Below are positions 54,187-64,000 of a stretch of DNA of 64,000 nt, in pieces. The stretch spans positions 17,250,974-17,314,973 of the forward strand of contig OX419757.1 of the NCBI GenBank assembly GCA_948567375.1. The letters are read 5' to 3'. Under the pieces are notes generated by a model. The model saw only the letters and a program-made list of their open reading frames with translations, was not told where the DNA came from and made no database searches. Both the position numbers and the translations under genes were made by a program. The DNA comes from Lunularia cruciata (Eukaryota > Streptophyta > Marchantiopsida > Lunulariales > Lunulariaceae). Numbering within the stretch: position 1 is the first letter of the stretch; the number at the start of each line of letters is the position of its first letter.

Positions 54187-57100
54187 TGCTGCTCGCTGCA
54201 CTGGTAGTTTTCCTTCCAGTCACAACCAGAGGCAAAATTTGGTCGAATTGCTCACAATCAACTGCTCTCGCAGAGCAGAGCAAGGGACAGTCGGTATTGA
54301 ACACGCAATGGGCCTCTATTCGTTTCTTCTACACGCCATTCATTCGAATTCGAAGCGTTCACTAGCAGTACCTGTGGATACTCTATACAGCTATCGAAAG
54401 ACGAGGACGAGCTGCTCCCTTCCTTACCAGACAGGGACTCCCGAACCCGACCTGACCGGACCTTCGGCCTACCGGTGACCGGAGTGGGGATCGGACTCTG
54501 GGATGCGGAGGACCAGACATACGGTATAAGCATCCATATCCATGGATCCTCCTCTCTCCCCTCCCATGCCATGTCATGCTCTATCCTCAACGTCATCTTC
54601 ACTTCTCCCGCAACCTTTTGTCTTCGAGTGCCCAAATGGCAGGGGGACCATCCTCCGTGTCATCTCGGGCGGCTCATATGCTATCCGCGCTTGTCAGTTT
54701 CCATTTTCACACCAGTTACCATCCGACTCGATTTCCCCTGCTTTTCACACGTGCTATTCGCCGTCATTCTATTTCTACAAATCTGGCTTATGTGCTCCGT
54801 GGCCACATACTAGCGGTATATTCCATATTCTTTCTTCTATTTTGAAGTTGATGTTACTTATTTCATGAGCACATGCGAAATGGGAGAGAGCTCGTTTGCT
54901 CTTATAGAATTCCTCTCGAATCCATGGTCACATAGGAGTTCAGTCTGTCCTTAATCTTCCCTTCACTTGTTGTTAGCATTTCTACACAAATTGCGATCGT
55001 GGAAAGCGACAAATGCATAAACATTCTGCTTATATTGACGACCGCTTTCGTGGCCAAATATGGGCGGTGCGCAAGGTGGACCAATGGACTGACAAGTATC
55101 TTAGTTTCTTTCTGAAGAATATCCTCCCTTTGTGAATATACGGACTGGTTCACCGGAGAACCCAAATCCTTCTTGCGTGTGTGAGTAACCTCGTACTCGA
55201 CCAAGCAGTTGATGGTGGCGGTGGTTCTCATCTCTTTGTATGCAAACTTTACATGACCGGGGTCTTTACATGAGCCTCTCAACGTGAAAAGATTGCAGTC
55301 AGGACGTTTGGGTTCAGTTTTCTGCGTCTCATTCCGCATTTCATCAAATATGAGAAATGAACTCCATCACTACGTCATTTTCATACCAGAACTCCGGTGT
55401 AAACATTGCCCATCAAGGTAAATGATCCAGATGTTTCTTTAACCGATGCAATTGGTTTCCAGCAATGTCAACCGTTCCTAGCAGCGCTAGAGGCCAAATG
55501 TAATAATGGTGAACGAAAATTCAGTGGAAGGAATTTTGAATGGTTGTTTGCACTTGTTTATCGCCATGCCATTGCGGTTCCCAAGGCAGTTGCACAGTTG
55601 TTCCTCTACTGTGTGGGCATTTTGTTCTTCGTGCATAAGAAAAAGTGCCCGGTAATAACCGCCCTTTCTTCCTTCAACTCTACATACACAAGGAGTACAA
55701 AACTTGTCGAAAATCTTAAGCCCTTATGAATCTACAATCACATTTTCTACTAGCTTTATTCTCTACAGTACTCTGAAAAGGAAATTCCACTGACTATATT
55801 CAAAGTTTATGGTTTGTGCCTCGGGTTGGACAGAACAGGAAAATTCACATATGTCTTCAACAAGGATTAGAAGCAAACCAGTCCCGTACTCTAGAGAATA
55901 CTGTGAAGCGACAACATTCCTCTGGTCTCCCTCTCTGGATACGGTAAATAATCATTGAAGAGGCGTACATGGGCGAAAAGGATTTTGATTTCCCTTTTGA
56001 GTCTACAGATGCTTTTCATTGCTCCTCTTGTAGGTGAATGATACAGGGTGGCTGATTCAGTAAAATATCTCGCGAGAATATTATACTGTTTATGTCCTGG
56101 TGGAGAGATCTCATTGCGTATGGCATACAACAAAGCGGAGGGACGACTCGGAAGTTGGGACAGCAGTTCTTTCAGCCAATGACAATTGATATTTAGACAA
56201 TCTCCTGTTACCAATGAGAAGCCTGAAATGTAGCCCAGAGAAATGTCGCGACCACAAACGTAGGCAGATATCGAAATTGCTCAGGAATTGGGGGGCCCTA
56301 CACTTCGATGCCATTCGGGAAACTGCAGCAGGCACACTACTTTCCTCATTGCTGGCAGTATCTGATATTGTTCTCTCGTCCACAGGGATGGAATGGACCG
56401 TTGACTACTAGTTCAGAAGCGAATGACCGCATCGACCACCTGCAATCATGCAAGTTGGTCTGACGCCGCCCAATTCCAAAATTGTTGGCCAGAATGTACT
56501 TGTATGATTTGTTCGGTCATTTAGACCGCTCGATTTTCTCCTAGAACCGAGGGGAGGTTATGGTTCTCCACTTCGAATGTGTTCGTCAGCGTTTGAGAAA
56601 TAAACTTTGGGTGGCTCGACACGTATGCCTGGTGGATCTGCTTCCTGGGAAGTAGCCGAGCATGCGACAATATAGATTCAGTCAACCGCCATGTATATGC
56701 AGCGGAGTTAATGCTGAACGCCAGTCGTTCTTTGGGTGGGTGGCAGGGAAGCCTTAGGCGAAGATATCAATCATCTTAGCACCCGTTTTCATCTTCCATC
56801 GATTGCTACATAAGCTGACAGTGGTATGTGTACTTCCATCCGCAAGTCCAGAGTCAGAGTCCCTACTAACCAACCATCGCACATTGGAAAGAGCGTAACC
56901 ACGAATTTTTAGGTACCAGAGGTATCTATCGATATAAGAATGGAGGCAGGTTACTAACTGGAAGCAGGTCGAGGGTGCATCCTTCACATTCTAGGTTAAG
57001 GAGATCACTGGGTGTCAGATCGTAGCAATGCAAGATTTCAAAGACGAATCAGCACGTGACCATGCTACCTTTCTAAACATACTTAATGTACTCTGTTGCT

Positions 57101-57743
57101 AAGTAGTAAACGTTTCCATGGATAATGAAGACGTCTACTATTCGTCACCTCTGTACACTCGTGGTGCTAGTCAGATTCATCTTGACTTGTCCGGATGCTC
57201 TCTTGCAAGGTGGCCCTCGAAAGATGAGATTCTTTTTCTGCGAAGAATGGCAGAAACGGTGTAGAAATGGCGTCAAAAAGCAGATGGTGAAAGCGAACCT
57301 GAAAAGCTTCACAATCGACAGCTAAGTGTCAATTGACGGTACTATGTATGGGACACCTTGCTATTCAATAGGATTATTGAATGACGTCCAATTACTTGGA
57401 GTATGGAACGTATGGATCATGAAGGTCACTTTTACCACCCACCAATTTCAGAAAGCTGTCCAAGCAAGCAAATCCACCCAACATGCAGAAAAGAGAAAGC
57501 GCCAAGAAAGCAATCAATTTCTTCTCCCTTGATACTTTAAGGACCTTACTTGAACCCTATTAATTTACACTGCCGCCTTTGAAAGTCATGTACAAGTCAT
57601 ACAACTAGGGCGGCAGATTTACAGGTGAATCCTTCTACACCTTCAAAACTCGCAGATACAAACGCCCTCACAGGCCGTCGTTACACATTTTGATTCCTCC
57701 TGGAATGAATCCTCGATCAGTTGTACCACGTGATCTGGACACT
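54187..57743. other. Promoter region and unassigned intergenic DNA
   Basis: The part next to 54,186 should hold the promoter and 5' UTR of the pyrophosphorylase gene. It is GC-richer and CT-rich on the plus strand, and I could not fix a TATA box. Between 54,900 and 57,700 there are open frames of up to 145 codons: 54,902-55,339 minus, 55,406-55,729 plus (which starts at TTG), 56,111-56,383 minus and 56,754-56,987 minus. None shows a motif I recognise or a convincing exon series. A small unknown gene or ncRNA cannot be excluded. Confidence 0.4.
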
Positions 57744-60700
57744 TTACTGCGACTTCGCAAGATCAAAACCTGAAACTTTTGCGAGTCCCTCCAAATCTTG
57801 TTCCCCGGAGATGGTCTAAGAAACACAGTCAGTGCAAACAAGTAAGTCAACTGTCAGTCGCAATAATCCTGTTAAAGTATTTCAGAAATCACTATGCCAA
57901 ACGTACCTGACCCTTGATGATCCACGTTGGGAAACCCTGAATGTTAGCTGCATTACAAGCTTTAGCAAGCTGTACTCCTTTCCTGTAGCCTTCAGGGTAG
58001 CACTCTACATAATCCACGAACTTCATGGCTTCGCGCCCGAACATCTGCGATTTCATACTGTCAAGACACTCTGCCAACCAACCGCCGCACATTTTGAATG
58101 GAAGAAACAGCTACAATTTTTCCCACAGAAAGACCACTCCAGAGTAGGACTAGTGAATTCTAGCTCCGATTTCCTTATGTGCCTGTTGAATAAGAATTAA
58201 AAGTTTATGATTACCTGTTTCTGGTCGTAGCAATGTGAACACCAAAATGCCCCGTACATTTTGGCTCCGATCGACTGAAGATGCTTAGCTAAATTGATCT
58301 CTTTCGACGTGGACACTGTCACTACTTCAGGTTCCACGGGTGCTAGATCAATTTCTCCCGACCTAGACAACAGTATACGCATATACGATTTATCAGTTGC
58401 ATTAAAGATGCACCCCAGAAATAACCGGCAACTCCCGGAATCTTGTAGTACAAGTACAAGTGGAATCTAAGAACGAATCGTCAGAGTTCACGAAACTGAT
58501 AACCTTCGAAAAAAAACTCTACAATGTTGCTCAGGACATTATGAGAAATGGTTGCTCAAGACATGTACCTATTCTGGGTTGTTACGTCTATGGGAAAAAG
58601 TCATTTCTTAACGAGGGAGACCCTAGGTTGGACGATAAGAAAGGAGGAGAAGAGAAAGAAGAATGTACCTTGCAAAAGCGGAATCCGCTTCACCAAATGC
58701 AACGGACAGACCCACCACCACCGTAGCCCCAACAGCCAGCTGCAACCCTGCTATTGCCCGTACATCCTTCAATGTAAACCCCTGTATGTGGAAAGTTTGC
58801 ACCCAAACGGAACCTTGAAAACATCTACCAAAATTTTTAAGGTGTGAGGGATTTAAGTGACTACATATTAATCTAGATGTTTTGTCGATCATCACCAGAA
58901 CAGTTCCCATAAACTGGTATCTCTCAACCTGCGTAATCTACAGTTTGCAGCATTTGATTCAGATATAACATCCACATCGATTGCTCTTTCAAGTATCGCC
59001 AGGCTTAATCAAGCAGTCCATTCACTAGTTGTTACCATTCTCCACTTTGATAACCAGGAAAGCAACGGGGCAAAGACAACACACAATATTCATGTTCTTT
59101 TGGGAATAGAGAGATCAACATTTGAAAAGCCCATACGTTTCCAATTCACGGGCGAACTGCTGCCGAAAGAAGGGCCTCGCACCGGAAGAGTAGACAGAAG
59201 TAGGCTGGTAGAAAGAAGTGCTGAGCCGAAACAGTAAGAGCACGAAGCTCCTCCCAACTTGGTGGCCAGAATGTACATGAAATAGGCACTGGCGATGGCC
59301 ATAGATGAGGTGCCACCCAACAAAAGCCAACGAACCCAGTACTCCTCCTCCGCTGAGGAGCTCCTAGACAGTAAGCGGTTTCCACTTAAAAAGGCAACTG
59401 AGCCGTATGCAGCCATACCAACCAGAGCAAGCGGAACACCTGCAAATCACAGAGAGACACGATTACTTTTAAAGTTGTTTCAGACTATAGTCAACATTGC
59501 TGGTCAACTTCGTAATGCTTGAATCACTAATGATACTTATGACAACGCCAGCAAGCATGCTTTTCTCTAATCCATTACCAGCTAATAAACCTTAATTTAG
59601 ACAACTTGGTGGGGCTTAGTCGATTGTAAAACGCTCATTCCTTCAACGAGATTACATTAAGAAACCTATACATTGGATTCACATAACACCAGATACACCA
59701 GATCAAACACTACGAAGAAAATATGGCCTACCAAAAACAGTGGCGTAGCTGCTGTCAAGAACGTTGGTGCAGTTCCCACCAATTGGACAAGTAACTGAAC
59801 CACCAGATATCTTCACCCATGTCAAATAAGCAGTCTCCAAAAATCCTACTGAAGCCAGACTTGTGACTAGCCCGTAAGGTATAGTCGGGAGCTTAGATGA
59901 TGCTTCTGTTCCGCTCACATCCTCTGAGCTATCACCGCCTTGAGGATTTGGCAGTTGAGCTCGGAGTTCGTAAGGTTTCTGAGGTCCATACCTTGAGTAT
60001 GCTGGCGCCTTGTGACAAACCTGTACCACGAAATGTTCTTTAGCTGGCAGCCCATACAGTCTAGTGGTGTTTATCTATTCTTTCTTTCAAAGAAGCTCAA
60101 GCAGAAGATCACGGAAGACAGAATTGTAAACCCGTTACTGACAACCAGCCACCAACAGATCGTGATTGCTCACTTCAAAGGTGTCATCTTAACTACTATT
60201 CCCGTATTCCAAAGCCTAAAACAGTTGCGTGGTTCATGGGCAGGGAATATAAATCCTCATCTTGGGAAGGGATCATCGAAATTCAATCGCCCTATTCAGC
60301 ATGCAGATTCTCGAATTCGTGCAACAGAAGAAACGATGAAGAATGTGGAATGGGAAGAGGCTTAAGACTAGCCACGCAAAACCTATTTCAGGAATCAACA
60401 ATTCTCCAAATTTTCTTGATAAAAGTTCCAAATCCACAATTATCTTCGTCAGCTGATCCTGCTTCCATTTGTCAGCTTACTGATCAAGAATATTCTGCAG
60501 TACCTTAGAGGCCAACAATACTTGACATCTATTAAAATATGCAGAATCCGAGGGTAGTCCTGAAACTATCACAGGAGTGAAACAATGATCGGAGTAGCAC
60601 ACGTGTGCAATCTAAAATTCTATCCAAATTCAAAAGGAGATATAGAATACCTTGGAAATCAAACATCGCTTAAAACCCCCGAAAAGATTTACACTCCCAA

Positions 60701-60788
60701 GACCTGTGGGTGATATCACAGCTCCCACCATTTTGAAGCTGTCACCACTCACATACACACTGCCTCCTACCTGGCACACAGACGCCAT
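57744..60788 (-). CDS. LTO1: LTO1-type VKOR-thioredoxin fusion, 7 exons
   Basis: This is a thylakoid thiol oxidoreductase that forms disulfide bonds in lumenal proteins and in Arabidopsis supports photosystem II assembly. Exons: 60788-60651, 60020-59732, 59439-59183, 58781-58669, 58362-58215, 58044-57907, 57815-57744; all GT-AG, 1,155 bp, 384 aa. The N terminus (MASVCQVGGSVYV, then LFGGFKRCLISK) is a likely transit peptide. The VKOR domain spans about residues 94-260. TCPIGGNC supplies loop cysteines 124 and 130, and CSYC at 209-212 is the quinone-facing CxxC. Hydrophobic helices include GLVTSLASVGFLETAYLTW, VRWLLLG with MAIASAYFMYILAT, and IAGLQLAVGATVVVGLSVAF. The thioredoxin domain follows at about 286-384, with FWCSHC (307-310) and the cis-Pro motif GFPTW. 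Every redox cysteine expected is present, so it should be functional. The plant-type VKOR-Trx order excludes animal VKORC1. Confidence 0.95.
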
Positions 60789-61970
60789 GGCTGCTACTAA
60801 TAATCTCCTCCAATTCTCACGGGAAACCTCTGAGACTCAAGAATCTCCACACTCCCATTCAGAACTCTGAGAACTATCTCACATTCCTCGACTGGATGCC
60901 GGAAACGGGTCAAAAGTTAGTACCCAATGCAGTCAGAGCCTCCTCCTCGTTGTCGTGCTTCGCTTATCTTGCTTCAGATTCAGCCAGACGGCACGACGTC
61001 GACTTCATCTCTCGTTATCCGTTTCATTTACCACAGCAGCCTAGCCTCAAGGGACCTGTTACTTCCCGTTCGACGATCTGTGTGTGACACGTGGCCCTCC
61101 TAAGCCAGAAATGCATTCGCCGTAGCCTGTCTGACTGCGTGCCCCCCTCCCGTTTTCACAGGGGCCGGATCGTTCTTTGGCAGGAAACCAACTTTTATGT
61201 ATTTAGCTACAGGAAGAACGCAACGGCGTGAAAAGACAAAGGGGTAAAATGGGGCTAAGCCCCAATTTAGTTATAGAGAGATAATGATTTTTAACTTGTT
61301 CCGAGTTCGTCCGCCATTGGATTGGGGGCCTTGACGGGCTTGAGTTGAGAGCATTAGTGACTGAGGATGAAGGTTGCCATCCTTAAAGTTCTAGTTCTTG
61401 GGATGATTTGCATCAAAGCGACTTTGGCCTCGTACAGATTTTAAAAACCGTTCGGATGCAGGTGCTTGTACTCACGAGCAGCTGCAGTAACAGTGTTACA
61501 GTCTCCATCAGGTTGTTCCAGAGTCGTGTCGTACTTGGTAAGAAAGTGTGACACTTAGGTGGTCGATGCCAAACTTTGCTGATCCCTCGAAACTCGAAAT
61601 AGATGTATTCACACCGCAGCTTTCTGGTCGAAAGAGAGGATCGATCAAGTGGCACCCGGGCACCCACTTTTTAGAGGTTAACCGAACCCGTGCCGCATGC
61701 CAAGTATGACAAAATTAATTGGAGCCCAAAATAACTCTGAAGAAGACATGCTCCTCTAAGCGAATTGGAGTACGTAGGTTACAATCGTGAGAGGCAAGAA
61801 CCCATGTCCTGGAGAACATCTGAATGCAATTTTCTTTTAGCTGTATATGCAGAAGTTTCTCATTTTTTCCGAAGGACTTTAAACTGTACAGAATGTACTA
61901 TGGACCTATTTCCACGATCTCAAGCAGTAAACAGCGAGTCTTCCTCAGCCATAAGGAAGACTCACTTTCT
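60789..61970. other. Intergenic region between MutS2 and LTO1 genes
   Basis: This should contain the 3' end signals of the MutS2-like gene and the promoter and 5' UTR of LTO1 (both minus). The LTO1-proximal 300 bp is CpG-rich compared with the rest of the window. I found no Smr domain, exon or RNA gene in it. Short open frames at 60,896-61,087 plus and 61,413-61,667 minus have no motif. Confidence 0.5.
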
Positions 61971-63928
61971 TTATTGCAGTTCATTCAATTTGACCTTCAA
62001 CTGCATATTCCCAGATAAAACCGTGATATCCTTCTTGTTTACTTCAACCACCTTCACGGTTCTGCCGAGCTTGGGGATATACACAAACTGCCCTGTTTTG
62101 AGTTCTGCCACATCTGCACACAATGGAAGCATGGTTAAATGGGCAAGATACCACTTTTCACATCTGGCATTAAAAGGAACTCTAAACATCCTCTACACGT
62201 GAGTTGTAAGGAGTGCTGGTGGTGGTAGTCTTTGCCTTGCTCCTCCGTGAGCCATTCTCTAGACTTGCAGAGCATCTAGATTAGCAGAGCAGAGGAAGAC
62301 ACAAGTAACAACAACTGAATTCTATAACCTCCATGAATATTTTGAGAACGGAGGCAAGTACAAACCTTCCCTAGGCTGCAGACTCTTTGACCCTGGAGTA
62401 TCGGTCCCATCTCTTGCTTGCGACACGGATGGTAAGCTGATAGGTCCATCCTGCAAAGATTGTGAAACTCTTGAATCTTTTGTTCTGGCGATGGCACTTA
62501 GTCTCGACCGAGCAGAAGCAGCAACTGCAGCAAGCTGTTCTCTCTTCTGCATCTCTAGCTCGTCCTTATAGTCATGGAGAGCCTCTGCTGTGTCAAGCAG
62601 TCTGTCATGGAGTTTTTTGATATCTCTGAAACCATGATTAGGTCACAGCTGGTAAGAATTATGAGCTCAAATAACCAAATAGCTCAAACGAGGACCAGAT
62701 TTGCTTTAGTACGACAATATTCCACATGGACTAAGAGAGGTAAGATTCTAAGATTGCTTCAACTTTGACGAAAGCTCCAAAAACTTCTGGACATGATTGA
62801 ATTATGACATAGCTTCTGCTCCAAACAAGCTCAAGTCCAAATTTACGCACAGGAACAAACTCTCTGAATCTTCCAGCCTATGATCGAAGTTCATTTTCGC
62901 TTCCTCTAGCTTCATGATGACCTGGTGAGGCAATGCAAAAGACTTTGGATTAGAGTATATCCATACATGTGCACGCACATAGAGTTTCATGCACAGAACG
63001 CGCAATATGACCCTGGGAGAGTACAAGGCTTAATTGCAGTAGATACGAGAATGAGGACCCACATCTAGCAAAACCAGGCATGAGAGATTCAAGTATGAAG
63101 TTTCCTTAACTAAGCTGTACTAAGGGAAGAACAGACACCTCATTCACTTCTGCACTTTCTGCTCCATATAAGGCCTCAGCTTCGGTCAGTATCTCTTGAG
63201 CCAGACCAAGCTTTCTGGCAATATTGATGGCATTCGAGCGTCCTGATACCGCATGAGACAGTGCAGGTTAGAACCGGTTGACAATACTGACAACTAACTC
63301 CAGGATGATCGTTGGGCCTGACATGCCATAACTTCTGATATTACCACCAGTTCAGTCCAGCAGAACATCAAGGTGGAAATAAACCTGGAATGCCCCACAG
63401 AAGCTTGTATGTTGGAGCAAGTCGCTCTTCATCAAACTCAACAGAAGCATTCTCGAAGCGAGGATCACTGTTTGCCCGGGCCCAATCGGAAATCAAGACA
63501 GCAGCCGGATCAGCTTCTCTATGGCTCAAATTTTTAGTTTTCTCATTCAAGCAAGTCTATCAAGAATAAGGTACACTTACAACCCACATCTACTGAATCA
63601 CAGTACAGGAAAGGGAGAGAGTTTTGTGCATCAGATTAACCTTAACTCCTTCCCTCTTGCATGCGCTCTTGGCAGAAATGGCAGAAATTCTTGATAAGAG
63701 CCTGCCAGTTTTCCTTCCAAGTAAAATGTAAAAGGAAGACAGACCTCGAACCAGTGGACAACATATTGATGGAGTTTTCACACCACACCTGTATTTAAGT
63801 GTTTTAAGCTCTCCATGATGAGTTGTTGCAAACGTCAGGAGAGATCCACCAGTACCACCTTCCGCAAATGACTCAAGCATCGCCATACCAAGAGTTGCTC
63901 CTTCCGTTGGGTCTGTGCCTGCACCCAC
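61971..63928 (-). CDS. MutS2-family ATPase, C-terminal exons (partial, 5' end off window)
   Basis: This is the C-terminal part of a plant MutS2 homologue, a MutS-like ABC ATPase thought to act on recombination structures rather than mismatches; plant members are usually organellar. Six exons are in the window: 63928-63789, 63467-63385, 63242-63139, 62921-62851, 62625-62366, 62113-61971. Phases fit and give 266 residues plus stop. Motifs in order: VGAGTDPTEGATLGMAMLE (signature just after Walker B), LLTFATTHHGELKTLKY (switch His), ENASVEFDEERLAPTYKLL and GIPGRSNAINIARKLGL (all diagnostic of MutS2). A coiled-coil linker follows (MKLEEAKMNFDHRLEDSE to YKDELEMQKREQLAAVAAS). The last exon is a KOW/SH3-like segment (GQFVYIPKLGRTVKVVEVNK, then MQLKVKLNELQ) ending in a TAA that lies inside AATAAA. 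No Smr nuclease domain follows. Upstream exons with Walker A and B lie beyond position 64,000. Confidence 0.9.
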
Positions 63929-64000
63929 CTATTCAACACCCGTGGAAAAAGCTACCTTATAACATAATTCAAGACACACATCGGGGTATGAATTAAATAG

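Noticed and set aside
53867..54478. 203-codon plus-strand frame
   Set aside because: It is the antisense shadow of exon 1 and upstream DNA of the pyrophosphorylase gene.
54258..54635. 125-codon minus-strand frame upstream of the pyrophosphorylase start
   Set aside because: Rich in Arg, Ser and Gly without motif, not joined by a splice site to exon 1, and likely 5' UTR or promoter.
1..64000. tRNA, rRNA or snRNA genes
   Set aside because: No cloverleaf, A/B box pair or conserved rRNA or snRNA segment was noticed. The TGGTATCAGAGC words are retrotransposon primer sites complementary to tRNA-iMet, not tRNA genes.

Overview
This window looks like nuclear DNA of a land plant. The evidence is split protein-coding genes with GT-AG introns of roughly 70 to 750 bp, predicted plastid transit peptides, and plant LTR retrotransposons. 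The short introns beside an AT-rich, transposon-packed flank would fit a non-seed plant such as a moss, liverwort, lycophyte or fern, but the sequence alone does not fix the species. All gene models below were built by reading splice sites and translation by eye; no database search was run.

Positions 1 to about 47,300 are an AT-rich graveyard of transposable elements in both orientations. From left to right they are: a coiled-coil retroelement ORF relic (1-1,900, minus); a gag-like relic (4,080-5,490, plus); an integrase plus PHD-finger relic with its 3' LTR (5,631-7,450, minus); a pogo/Tigger transposase relic (7,450-8,960, minus); a PIF/Harbinger transposase relic (9,336-9,720, plus); a solo LTR with a perfect ACTAA target duplication (12,195-12,936); a complete but decayed Ty3/gypsy chromovirus with paired LTRs (15,706-21,355, plus); a second Ty3/gypsy group with Tat/Athila-like features (about 21,400-31,060, plus, and 33,285-36,005, minus); a truncated chromovirus (31,255-33,290, minus); a two-LTR derivative with only about 108 bp inside (36,014-37,385, minus); and another chromovirus 5' end (39,560-40,874, minus). 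Minisatellites and a divergent satellite-like array fill 37.4-37.7 kb and 45.9-47.1 kb. None of the element ORFs is intact, and most stops look like C-to-T decay.

From about 47.3 kb the base composition changes and three genes follow, all on the minus strand. The first is a complete ADP-glucose pyrophosphorylase large subunit (15 exons, 536 aa, 48,647-54,186), which makes ADP-glucose for starch in plastids. The second is a complete LTO1-type VKOR-thioredoxin fusion (7 exons, 384 aa, 57,744-60,788), which forms disulfides in the thylakoid lumen. The third is the last six exons (266 aa) of a MutS2-family ATPase that runs off the right edge (61,971 to beyond 63,928). All three are probably plastid-associated, though nothing shows they are co-regulated.

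The most interesting non-genic signal is in the chromovirus LTRs. They carry perfect multi-unit heat-shock elements (GAAnnTTC arrays) upstream of a TATA box, the architecture expected of a heat-activated retrotransposon.
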